Assembly (NCBI GenBank): GCA_900554925.1
Contig: USJG01000129.1
Location: 1 to 6,533, forward strand
Length of the DNA stretch: 6,533 bases
Reading direction: 5' to 3'
DNA from: an uncultured Lachnospiraceae bacterium
GTDB lineage: Bacteria > Bacillota > Clostridia > Lachnospirales > Lachnospiraceae
Under the pieces are notes generated by a model. It was not told where the DNA came from. It saw only the letters and a list, made by a program, of their open reading frames with translations, and did no database searches. Made by a program: the position numbers and the translations under genes. Positions 1 to 6,533 of the stretch are shown here, piece by piece (the stretch's first letter is position 1; each line of letters begins with the position of its first letter).

Positions 1-97
1 TGCGGACGGTTGCGTCCAGATAGACAGACTTCCTTAAGAACATTTAGAAAATCCATTTTTCGAAGCTGACAGCGTGCAATTTTTTGGGCAATCTGCC

Positions 98-122
98 AAA
101 GGCACTTTCTAAAAGCACCTTT
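98..122. repeat. Imperfect 11-bp inverted repeat with 3-nt loop
   Basis: Arms AAAGGCACTTT (98-108) and AAAGCACCTTT (112-122) flank a CTA loop. On the + strand two central pairs are C-A mismatches. In a minus-strand transcript the same two positions become G-U wobbles, so the stem would be continuous at 11 bp. This asymmetry would suit a structure acting in a transcript that enters from the left-hand side of the minus strand or an antisense RNA, but no T-run follows on the minus strand, so it is not a standard terminator. It may be chance. Confidence 0.35.
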
Positions 123-136
123 TGACACTTGAATCC

Positions 137-145
137 TGTTATACA
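137..145 (+). promoter_or_regulatory. Possible extended -10 promoter for ileS
   Basis: TGTTATACA at 137-145 fits an extended -10 element (TGn followed by a TATAAT-like hexamer, 4 of 6 matches), which can work with a poor -35. The nearby perfect TTGACA at 122-127 is only 12 bp from the hexamer at 140-145, too close for a normal 16-18 bp spacer. Transcription from here would give a leader of about 40 nt, too short for a T-box. The real promoter could instead lie upstream of the window. Confidence 0.3.
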
Positions 146-181
146 AAAATCCTCCGGACAGGAACCCATAATTTCAGAAAG

Positions 182-187
182 AAAGGA
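182..187 (+). promoter_or_regulatory. Ribosome binding site of ileS
   Basis: AAAGGA lies 8 nt before the ATG at 196, a normal spacing for a Firmicute Shine-Dalgarno site. It supports the chosen start, and the protein begins with the N-terminal residues expected of the IleRS family before the HIGH motif. Confidence 0.75.
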
Positions 188-195
188 ACAAAGCT

Positions 196-3100
196 ATGTA
201 TCAGAAAGTATCCACAGACTTAAACTTTGTAGACCGCGAGAAGGAAATTGAAGAATTCTGGCGTGAAAATGACATCTTTAAAAAGAGTATGGAAAATAGA
301 AAGGAAGGTCCTACTTATACTTTTTATGACGGCCCTCCTACTGCAAACGGAAAGCCTCATATCGGCCATGTTCTGACCCGTGTTATCAAAGATATGATTC
401 CCAGATACCGCACCATGAAGGGTTATATGGTTCCCAGAAAAGCAGGCTGGGATACCCATGGACTTCCGGTAGAACTGGAAGTGGAAAAGCTGCTTGGCTT
501 AGACGGCAAAGAACAGATCGAGGAATACGGTCTTGATCCCTTTATCGGTAAATGTAAGGAAAGTGTGTGGAAATATAAGGGGATGTGGGAGGACTTCTCC
601 TCTACCGTCGGTTTCTGGGCTGATATGGATGACCCTTATGTAACCTATCATGATGATTTCATTGAATCTGAATGGTGGGCGCTTAAGCAGATCTGGGATA
701 AAGGACTTTTGTACAAAGGCTTTAAGATCGTGCCTTACTGCCCCAGATGCGGAACTCCGCTTTCTTCCCACGAAGTGGCACAGGGCTATAAGTCTGTTAA
801 GGAGCGCTCCGCAGTTGTCCGCTTTAAGGTGATCGGTGAAGACGCTTATTTCCTTGCATGGACCACCACCCCGTGGACACTGCCCTCCAACGTGGCCCTT
901 TGCGTGAACCCGGAGGAGACCTATGTGAAGGTAAAAGCAGCAGACGGTTATATCTGCTATATGGCTAAGGCGCTGCTTGACAATGTGCTGGGAAAGCTTG
1001 CTGAAGATGGGAAACCTGCCTACGAAATTCTGGAGACCTATACAGGTAAGGACCTGGAATATAAAGAATATGAACCGCTCTTTAAATGTGCAGGAGAGGC
1101 AGCAGCCAAGCAGCATAAAAAAGGATTTTTTGTAACCTGCGACAGCTATGTTACCATGACAGACGGAACTGGTATCGTTCATATCGCACCGGCTTTTGGT
1201 GAGGATGATGCGCAAGTAGGACGTAAATATGATCTGCCTTTTGTTCAGTTTGTTGACGGCAAGGGCAATATGACGGAAGAAACTCCTTATGCAGGTAAAT
1301 TTGTAAAGGATGCGGATAAGGAGGTATTAGTTGACCTTGATAAAGAAGGAAAACTGTTTGATGCGCCTAAGTTCGAGCATGATTATCCCTTCTGCTGGAG
1401 ATGCGATACTCCTCTTATCTATTACGCAAGAGAGTCATGGTTTATTAAGATGACAGCAGTTCGTGACGATCTGGTTCGCAACAATAAGACCGTAAACTGG
1501 ATTCCGGAGTCTATCGGCGAGGGACGTTTCGGAAACTGGCTTGAAAATATTCAGGACTGGGGCATTTCCCGTAACCGTTACTGGGGTACTCCCTTGAACA
1601 TCTGGGAGTGTGAAGACTGCGGACATCAGGAGTCCGTTGGTTCCAGGGAAGAACTGGAAAAATTAAGTGGCAATCCCGCAGCCCGGACAGTAGAACTGCA
1701 CCGTCCCTATATTGACGAGATCACCTGTATCTGCCCTGAGTGCGGCAAGACTATGAAGAGAGTACCGGAGGTAATTGACTGCTGGTTTGACTCAGGTGCC
1801 ATGCCTTTTGCACAGCATCATTATCCTTTTGAAAATAAGGAGCTGTTTGAGGCACAGTTCCCGGCACAGTTTATTTCTGAGGCAGTGGATCAGACCCGCG
1901 GCTGGTTTTACTCTCTGATGGCAGAGTCCACCTTATTATTCAATAAGGCGCCTTATGAAAATGTAATTGTATTGGGACTTGTACAGGATGAAAACGGACA
2001 GAAGATGAGCAAGTCCAAAGGAAATGCAGTGGATCCCTTTGAAGCGCTTGCCACTTACGGCGCAGACGCTGTCCGCTGGTATTTCTATATTAACTCCGCA
2101 CCATGGCTTCCCAACAGATTCCATGGAAAGGCAGTTATGGAGGGACAGCGCAAGTTCCTTGGAACTTTATGGAATACCTATGCATTCTTCATTCTGTATG
2201 CAAACATTGACGATTTTGACGCAACGAAGTACTCCCTGGAATATGATAAGCTGCCTGTGATGGATAAGTGGCTGTTATCCAAATTAAATACAGCCATCAA
2301 AGCGGTAGATGATCATCTTGATCATTACAGGATTCCGGAAGCCGCAAGGGTACTGGATAACTTTGTGGATGAAATGAGCAACTGGTATGTGCGCCGCTGT
2401 CGTGAGCGCTTCTGGGCAAAGGGCATGGAGCAGGATAAGATCAACGCTTACATGACATTATATACAGCCCTTGTTGAAATTTGTAAATGCGCAGCGCCCA
2501 TGATTCCTTTTATGACAGAAGAGATTTATCAGAATCTTGTGAGAACCAACGACAAGGAAGCACCGGAAAGTATTCACCTGTGTGATTTCCCCAAAGCCAA
2601 TGAGGATATGATCGATAAGAAGCTGGAAGAGAACATGGAGGAAGCCCTTGATATCGTTGTTATGGGACGTGCGGCACGTAATGCGGCGAACATCAAGAAC
2701 CGTCAGCCCATTGGAACCATGTATGTGAAAGCCTCCCATACTCTTGATGATTATTTTAAGAATATTATTGAAGATGAGCTTAATGTAAAAGAGGTAGTGT
2801 TTAAGGAAGATGTCAGCGACCTTACAAGCTACAGCTTTAAGCCCCAGCTTAAGACAGTTGGCCCTAAATATGGCAAACAGCTTGGAAGTATCAGAGAATA
2901 TCTGGCAGGGGTAGATGGAACCCAGGCCATGAAGCAGTTAAAGGCAGAGGGAGCGCTTAAGTTTGAAGCAGGAGGCGTGGAAATTTCTCTTACAGAAGAA
3001 GATCTGCTGATCGATGTGGCGCAGAAGGCAGGATTTGTCACAGAGGCAGACAATTATGTCACAGTTGTACTTGATACAAATCTTTCGCCTGAGCTGATTG

Positions 3101-3351
3101 AAGAAGGCTTTGTTTACGAGGTGATCAGCAAGATTCAGACCATGCGTAAGGATGCGGGCTTTGAGGTGATGGATCATATTAAAGTAGCCATCAATGGGAA
3201 TGCAAAGGTTGCAGAAATTGTAAATGCCAACAAGGCAGCTATTTGCGAAAAAGTACTGGCAGACGAAATCCTTACAGATGCAGAGCTGGCAAATGTAAAG
3301 GAATGGAATGTAAATGGAGAAAAGGTTGTTATCGGTGTGGAAAAAATGTAA
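196..3351 (+). CDS. ileS: Isoleucine--tRNA ligase, type 2 (IleRS2)
   Basis: This cytoplasmic class Ia synthetase attaches isoleucine to tRNA-Ile using ATP and hydrolyses mischarged Val-tRNA-Ile. The class I signature HIGH is at residues 55-58, within GPPTANGKPHIGH. GWDTHGLPVE follows at 84-93 and the KMSKS loop is at 603-607. The CP1 editing domain runs from about 205 to 395, with the threonine-rich AWTTTPWTLPSN (221-232) and HIAPAFGEDD (329-338), whose last Asp matches the editing Asp of E. coli IleRS by my recalled alignment. Four Cys pairs (182/185, 400/403, 472/475, 513/516) look like two zinc sites. The anticodon-binding helical region spans about 690-850, followed by a long C-terminal extension. 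The 1051-aa length, the Thermus/eukaryote-like sequence and the lack of the C-terminal zinc finger of type 1 enzymes place it in the IleRS2 clade, known for tolerance to mupirocin. No frameshift or missing catalytic motif is seen. It ends in TAA, 90 nt before glgP. Confidence 0.98.
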   Translation: MYQKVSTDLNFVDREKEIEEFWRENDIFKKSMENRKEGPTYTFYDGPPTANGKPHIGHVLTRVIKDMIPRYRTMKGYMVPRKAGWDTHGLPVELEVEKLLGLDGKEQIEEYGLDPFIGKCKESVWKYKGMWEDFSSTVGFWADMDDPYVTYHDDFIESEWWALKQIWDKGLLYKGFKIVPYCPRCGTPLSSHEVAQGYKSVKERSAVVRFKVIGEDAYFLAWTTTPWTLPSNVALCVNPEETYVKVKAADGYICYMAKALLDNVLGKLAEDGKPAYEILETYTGKDLEYKEYEPLFKCAGEAAAKQHKKGFFVTCDSYVTMTDGTGIVHIAPAFGEDDAQVGRKYDLPFVQFVDGKGNMTEETPYAGKFVKDADKEVLVDLDKEGKLFDAPKFEHDYPFCWRCDTPLIYYARESWFIKMTAVRDDLVRNNKTVNWIPESIGEGRFGNWLENIQDWGISRNRYWGTPLNIWECEDCGHQESVGSREELEKLSGNPAARTVELHRPYIDEITCICPECGKTMKRVPEVIDCWFDSGAMPFAQHHYPFENKELFEAQFPAQFISEAVDQTRGWFYSLMAESTLLFNKAPYENVIVLGLVQDENGQKMSKSKGNAVDPFEALATYGADAVRWYFYINSAPWLPNRFHGKAVMEGQRKFLGTLWNTYAFFILYANIDDFDATKYSLEYDKLPVMDKWLLSKLNTAIKAVDDHLDHYRIPEAARVLDNFVDEMSNWYVRRCRERFWAKGMEQDKINAYMTLYTALVEICKCAAPMIPFMTEEIYQNLVRTNDKEAPESIHLCDFPKANEDMIDKKLEENMEEALDIVVMGRAARNAANIKNRQPIGTMYVKASHTLDDYFKNIIEDELNVKEVVFKEDVSDLTSYSFKPQLKTVGPKYGKQLGSIREYLAGVDGTQAMKQLKAEGALKFEAGGVEISLTEEDLLIDVAQKAGFVTEADNYVTVVLDTNLSPELIEEGFVYEVISKIQTMRKDAGFEVMDHIKVAINGNAKVAEIVNANKAAICEKVLADEILTDAELANVKEWNVNGEKVVIGVEKM

Positions 3352-3360
3352 TATACTTTT

Positions 3361-3378
3361 GCAAATCTTGTGATTTTG
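3361..3378 (+). other. Weak hairpin after ileS, not a clear terminator
   Basis: GCAAATC (3361-3367), loop TTGT, then GATTTTGC (3372-3379 approximately, one bulged T) can form a 7-bp A/T-rich stem. It is followed by GGAGCC rather than a T-run, so it does not qualify as an intrinsic terminator. It overlaps the proposed -35 of glgP. Read-through from ileS into glgP is therefore possible. Confidence 0.3.
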
Positions 3379-3396
3379 CGGAGCCTGTAGTAAAAT
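3368..3396 (+). promoter_or_regulatory. Putative SigA promoter of glgP-tcdA
   Basis: TTGTGA (3368-3373; 4 of 6 matches to TTGACA) and TAAAAT (3391-3396; 5 of 6 matches to TATAAT) are separated by exactly 17 bp, the optimal spacing. Transcription would begin near 3403 and give a leader of about 40 nt before the glgP start. An A/T-only inverted repeat (AAATAT 3393-3398 and ATATTT 3407-3412) overlaps the -10 and the likely start site and could be an operator, though such repeats arise easily by chance. I see no convincing cre (CcpA) site. Confidence 0.6.
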
Positions 3397-3428
3397 ATAC
3401 CGTGAAATATTTGTAAAAATGCAAAAGC

Positions 3429-3435
3429 GGAGGAG
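3429..3435 (+). promoter_or_regulatory. Strong ribosome binding site of glgP
   Basis: GGAGGAG is a near-perfect match to the anti-Shine-Dalgarno sequence and lies 6 nt before the ATG at 3442. It fixes the glgP start and predicts efficient translation. Confidence 0.88.
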
Positions 3436-3441
3436 AATAAT

Positions 3442-5931
3442 ATGGCAAAAAAGATCTTGGCATCGCCATCGCTTACTTTTGATAAGGATTTATTTAAAAG
3501 AAGTGTGCTCTATAATGTAAAAACCCTGTATAGAAAAACCCTGGAGGAAGCCAGCCAGCAGCAGATTTTCCAGGCAGTTGCTTATGCTATCAAGGATATG
3601 GTAGTGGACAACTGGCTGAATACCCAGAGGGAATATGATAAGCAGGACCCTAAGATGGTTTATTATTTATCCATGGAATTTCTTATGGGCCGGGCACTTG
3701 GAAATAATATTATAAATTTGCGGGCTTATAAGCCTGTGAAAGAGGCAATGGATGAGCTTGGCCTCGACCTTAATGTGATTGAAGATCAGGAACCGGATGC
3801 AGCCCTTGGAAATGGTGGTCTGGGAAGACTGGCAGCATGCTTCCTGGATTCTCTGGCAACATTAGGCTACCCGGCTTATGGCTGTGGTATCAGATACCGC
3901 TATGGTATGTTTAAGCAGGAGATCAGAGACGGTTATCAGGTAGAAGTACCTGATAACTGGCTGGTGGACGGAAATCCTTTTGAACTCAGAAGACCGGAAT
4001 ACGCCAAGGAAGTTAAGTTTGGCGGCTACGTTAACGTACATATTGATGAAAACGGAAGAAGCAACTTTGTTCAGGAGGGCTACCAGAGCGTAAAAGCAAT
4101 TCCCTATGATCTGCCAATTGTAGGTTATGGAAATGGCATTGTAAATACCCTTCGTATCTGGGATGCGGAAGCAGTAGAGTGCTTTAAGCTTGACTCCTTT
4201 GATAAGGGAGATTATCAGAAAGCAGTAGAACAGGAGAATCTGGCAAGAAATATCGTGGAAGTGCTTTATCCCAACGATAATCATTACGCAGGCAAGGAGC
4301 TTCGTTTAAAGCAGCAGTATTTCTTTATTTCCGCTTCCGTGCAGGAGGCAGTTGCCAAGTACATGAGAAAGCATGACGACGTAAGAAAGTTCCACGAAAA
4401 AGTTACTTTCCAGCTCAACGACACGCACCCTACCGTAGCGGTAGCAGAGCTTATGAGAATCCTCATGGACGAATATTATCTTACATGGGACGAGGCATGG
4501 GAAGTTACCACTAAGACCTGTGCTTATACCAACCATACCATTATGGCGGAAGCTTTGGAAAAGTGGCCAATTGAATTGTTTTCAAGACTGCTTCCCAGAA
4601 TCTACCAGATCATTGAGGAAATTAACCGCAGGTTCATTCTTAAAATACAGGAAATGTATCCCGGTAATCAGGAAAAGATACGTAAAATGGCAATCATCTA
4701 TGATGGACAGGTTAAGATGGCGCACCTTGCAATTGCAGCCGGATATTCCGTAAACGGTGTGGCAAGGCTTCATACAGAAATCTTAAAAAAGCAGGAGCTT
4801 AAAGATTTTTATGAGATGATGCCTGAGAAATTTAACAATAAGACCAACGGTATTACCCAGAGACGTTTCCTTTTGCATGGAAATCCGCTGCTGGCAGACT
4901 GGGTAACAGCCCATATTGGAAATGAATGGATCACTGATCTGCCTCAAATCAGCAGATTAAAGATTTATGCCGATGATGAGAAGGCTCAGCAGGAGTTTAT
5001 GAACATCAAATATCAGAACAAGGTGCGTCTGGCTGAATATATCTTAGAGCATAATGGAATCGAGGTAGATCCCCGTTCCATCTTTGACGTGCAGGTTAAG
5101 AGATTGCATGAGTACAAGCGTCAGCTTCTTAACATTCTCCATGTAATGCATCTGTATAACCAGTTAAAGGACAATCCGGAGATGGATTTCTACCCCAGAA
5201 CCTTTATCTTTGGTGCCAAGGCGGCAGCAGGTTATTATAATGCAAAGATGACCATTAAGCTGATCAACTCCGTGGCAGATGTAGTAAATAACGATCCGGC
5301 CATTAACGGGAAGATCAAGGTAGTATTTATTGAAAATTACAGAGTGTCCAATGCAGAAATAATCTTTGCGGCAGCAGATGTATCTGAGCAGATTTCAACC
5401 GCAAGTAAAGAGGCCTCCGGCACCGGTAATATGAAGTTTATGTTAAACGGTGCGCTTACCATTGGAACCATGGATGGAGCTAATGTGGAGATCGTAGAGG
5501 AGGTTGGAGCAGAGAATGCGTTTATCTTTGGTCTTTCTTCCGACGAGGTTATTAATTATGAGAACAATGGCGGATATGATCCTACAGAGATCTTTAACAA
5601 TGACCCTGATGTGAGAAGAGTTCTTATGCAGCTTATAAATGGTACCTTTGCACCGGGTGATCCTGACAGATTCAGGACCCTGTACAATTCACTGCTTAAT
5701 ACCTTAAGCACATCAAAGGCTGATACTTACTTTATCTTAAAGGACTTTAAGTCCTATGCGGAGGCACACAGGAGAGTGGAAGCAGCTTATCGTGATGAAA
5801 AGGGATGGGCCAGAAGTGCAATTTTAAATGTAGCATGTAGCGGTAAGTTTACCTCCGACAGAACCATTCAGGAATATGTGGATGACATCTGGCATCTGGA
5901 TAAGGTTGTATTACCGAAGAAGAAAGCATAA
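3442..5931 (+). CDS. glgP: Glycogen/maltodextrin phosphorylase
   Basis: This GT35-family, PLP-dependent cytoplasmic enzyme uses phosphate to release glucose-1-phosphate from the non-reducing ends of alpha-1,4-glucans. The whole family pattern is present: YYLSMEFLMGR (74-84), LGNGGLGRLAACFLDS (122-137), NDTHP (326-330), CAYTNHT (360-366), KTNGIT (467-472), VKRLHEYKRQLLN (552-564, with the phosphate/PLP-contacting Lys553, Arg554 and Lys559), and EASGTGNMKFMLNGALTIGT (657-676), where Lys665 is the predicted Schiff-base lysine. Its 829 aa is typical for bacteria. The N-terminus is about 20 residues shorter than muscle phosphorylase and lacks the Ser14 phosphorylation peptide. The Arg pair that binds AMP in the muscle enzyme (Arg309/310) aligns, from memory, with Ala305/Lys306, so mammalian-type control is not expected. 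Glycogen and maltodextrin phosphorylases are hard to separate by sequence alone; glgP is the usual name in Clostridia. No other glycogen gene is nearby. It has its own promoter and a strong RBS, and is followed after 3 nt by tcdA. Confidence 0.97.
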   Translation: MAKKILASPSLTFDKDLFKRSVLYNVKTLYRKTLEEASQQQIFQAVAYAIKDMVVDNWLNTQREYDKQDPKMVYYLSMEFLMGRALGNNIINLRAYKPVKEAMDELGLDLNVIEDQEPDAALGNGGLGRLAACFLDSLATLGYPAYGCGIRYRYGMFKQEIRDGYQVEVPDNWLVDGNPFELRRPEYAKEVKFGGYVNVHIDENGRSNFVQEGYQSVKAIPYDLPIVGYGNGIVNTLRIWDAEAVECFKLDSFDKGDYQKAVEQENLARNIVEVLYPNDNHYAGKELRLKQQYFFISASVQEAVAKYMRKHDDVRKFHEKVTFQLNDTHPTVAVAELMRILMDEYYLTWDEAWEVTTKTCAYTNHTIMAEALEKWPIELFSRLLPRIYQIIEEINRRFILKIQEMYPGNQEKIRKMAIIYDGQVKMAHLAIAAGYSVNGVARLHTEILKKQELKDFYEMMPEKFNNKTNGITQRRFLLHGNPLLADWVTAHIGNEWITDLPQISRLKIYADDEKAQQEFMNIKYQNKVRLAEYILEHNGIEVDPRSIFDVQVKRLHEYKRQLLNILHVMHLYNQLKDNPEMDFYPRTFIFGAKAAAGYYNAKMTIKLINSVADVVNNDPAINGKIKVVFIENYRVSNAEIIFAAADVSEQISTASKEASGTGNMKFMLNGALTIGTMDGANVEIVEEVGAENAFIFGLSSDEVINYENNGGYDPTEIFNNDPDVRRVLMQLINGTFAPGDPDRFRTLYNSLLNTLSTSKADTYFILKDFKSYAEAHRRVEAAYRDEKGWARSAILNVACSGKFTSDRTIQEYVDDIWHLDKVVLPKKKA
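5916..5926 (+). promoter_or_regulatory. Weak purine-rich RBS candidate for tcdA
   Basis: GAAGAAGAAAG lies 8 nt before the tcdA ATG and overlaps the last codons of glgP (the Pro-Lys-Lys-Lys-Ala tail). It lacks a GG core, in contrast to the GGAGGAG of glgP. Initiation probably depends on ribosomes finishing glgP. Confidence 0.4.
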
Positions 5932-5934
5932 ATT

Positions 5935-6533
5935 ATGTTGAACCAGTTTTCCAGAACAGAACTATTATTTGGCCCGGAAGCCATAAAACGATTGCATAAG
6001 GCAAGAGTGGCAGTGTTTGGCATCGGAGGTGTAGGAAGCTATACCGTTGAAGCACTGGTCAGAAGCGGTGTGGGTACAGTAGATATAGTTGATAATGACA
6101 AGGTATGTCTGACAAACCTGAATCGTCAGCTTTTTGCTACAACAAAGACGATAGGACAATATAAGGTGGATGTGGCAGAACAGAGAATGAAAGAGATCAA
6201 TCCCGATGTGATCATTCATAAGCATCAGACCTTTTATATGCCGGATACCGCCCAGCAGTTTGATTTTAGGAAGTACGACTATGTTGTTGATGCCATTGAT
6301 ACGGTAACAGGGAAAATACAGCTTGTTATGCAGGCTAAGGAAGCAGGGGTTCCCATTATCAGTTCTATGGGAGCGGGTAATAAGGTTGACCCCACTGCCT
6401 TTGAGGTGGCGGATATTTACCAGACCTCTGTGTGCCCGCTGGCTAAAGTCATGCGGCGTGAGCTTAAAAAGCGCGGAATCAGGAAATTAAAGGTGGTGTA
6501 TTCCAAAGAACCAGCCCTTACGCCAACAGATAG
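5935..6533 (+). CDS. tcdA: tRNA threonylcarbamoyladenosine dehydratase, 3' end cut by window
   Basis: This is the first 199 codons of an E1-like (ThiF/MoeB/HesA superfamily) ATP-dependent enzyme, about three quarters of the usual 240-270 aa; the frame is still open at the window edge. TcdA (formerly YgdL/CsdL) dehydrates t6A37 to cyclic t6A in tRNAs reading ANN codons. Visible motifs are the nucleotide-binding GIGGVGS (29-35), VDND (52-55), the NLNRQ signature (61-65; Arg64 and Gln65), GQYK with the conserved Lys77, VDAID (118-122), and SMGAGNKVDPT (144-154 approximately), followed by ADIYQTSVCPLAKVMRRELK, the TcdA-type pattern. The paired zinc CxxC motifs of MoeB and ThiF are not seen in the visible part (Cys167 stands alone), which favours TcdA. 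The start is ATG 5935, 3 nt after the glgP stop. There is no strong Shine-Dalgarno; only the purine-rich GAAGAAGAAAG at 5916-5926, inside the glgP end, lies in range. This suggests translational coupling with glgP. Confidence 0.93.
   Translation, partial: MLNQFSRTELLFGPEAIKRLHKARVAVFGIGGVGSYTVEALVRSGVGTVDIVDNDKVCLTNLNRQLFATTKTIGQYKVDVAEQRMKEINPDVIIHKHQTFYMPDTAQQFDFRKYDYVVDAIDTVTGKIQLVMQAKEAGVPIISSMGAGNKVDPTAFEVADIYQTSVCPLAKVMRRELKKRGIRKLKVVYSKEPALTPTD

Larger units (their letters stand above)
1..195. other. Non-coding leader upstream of ileS
   Basis: No convincing gene lies in this stretch; every frame is closed by stops within a short distance. What can be seen is a small perfect hairpin at 4-17 (GGACG, loop GTTG, CGTCC) without a following T-run, a T-rich patch at 81-85, an imperfect inverted repeat at 98-122, and two mutually exclusive short pairings around 134-163 (TCCTG 134-138 with CAGGA 159-163, or TCCT 150-153 with AGGA 160-163). 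The T-box antiterminator consensus AGGGTGGNACCGCG, common before aminoacyl-tRNA synthetase genes in Firmicutes, is not present. The end of an upstream gene could lie in the first ~70 bases (frame 1 is open to a TGA at 67-69), but nothing recognisable is encoded there. Confidence 0.6.

Noticed and set aside
4..17. GGACG-GTTG-CGTCC hairpin as the terminator of a preceding gene
   Set aside because: The stem has only 5 bp and no T-run follows.
1..69. Open frame at the left edge that could be the tail of an upstream gene
   Set aside because: Only 22 codons are visible, they match nothing I recognise, and all three frames close soon, so no frame can be preferred.
122..127. Perfect TTGACA as the -35 of ileS
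   Set aside because: No -10 hexamer is found 16-18 bp downstream; the nearest TATACA is only 12 bp away.
44..169. 41-codon minus-strand frame in the ileS leader
   Set aside because: There is no Shine-Dalgarno before its ATG, no recognisable sequence and no length support; this is expected by chance in a 195-bp region.
499..1215. Long minus-strand open frame (238 codons) antisense to ileS
   Set aside because: It lies wholly within the CP1 and catalytic region of a clearly coding ileS, has a low-complexity Cys/Phe/His-rich composition typical of antisense frames, and resembles no family I know.
3862..4284. Minus-strand open frame (140 codons) antisense to glgP
   Set aside because: It is a shadow of conserved glgP codons, and its translation shows no recognisable domain.
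5965..6225. Minus-strand open frame (86 codons) at the right end
   Set aside because: It is antisense to the conserved nucleotide-binding region of tcdA, which explains the sequence fully.

Overview
The window looks like ordinary chromosomal DNA of a low-to-mid GC Gram-positive bacterium, most likely a gut Clostridia/Lachnospiraceae member. This rests on strong GGAGG-type ribosome binding sites, the clostridial flavour of the glycogen phosphorylase and TcdA proteins, balanced codon use, and the eukaryotic-like (type 2) isoleucyl-tRNA synthetase. The genus assignment is inference only.

Layout, all genes on the + strand: 1-195 is a non-coding leader with weak secondary structure and a possible extended -10 promoter. 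196-3351 is a complete ileS of the IleRS2 type (1051 aa). 3352-3441 is a 90-bp gap with a good SigA-like promoter (TTGTGA, 17 bp, TAAAAT) and a strong ribosome binding site. 3442-5931 is a complete glgP (829 aa). 5935-6533 is the first 199 codons of tcdA (ct6A dehydratase, E1-like fold), cut by the window edge and starting only 3 nt after the glgP stop.

The genes do not form one obvious pathway. IleRS charges tRNA-Ile. TcdA converts t6A37 to cyclic t6A in ANN-decoding tRNAs, which include tRNA-Ile. GlgP, between them, releases glucose-1-phosphate from glycogen or maltodextrin. glgP and tcdA are probably co-transcribed and translationally coupled. ileS appears to be a separate unit, although no convincing intrinsic terminator lies between it and glgP.

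I found no mobile element, CRISPR array, RNA gene, toxin-antitoxin pair or defence system, and no evidence of a new biological system. The points most worth a second look are the IleRS2 with an unaltered HIGH motif, the lack of a recognisable T-box upstream of ileS, and the tight glgP-tcdA junction without a clear Shine-Dalgarno sequence.
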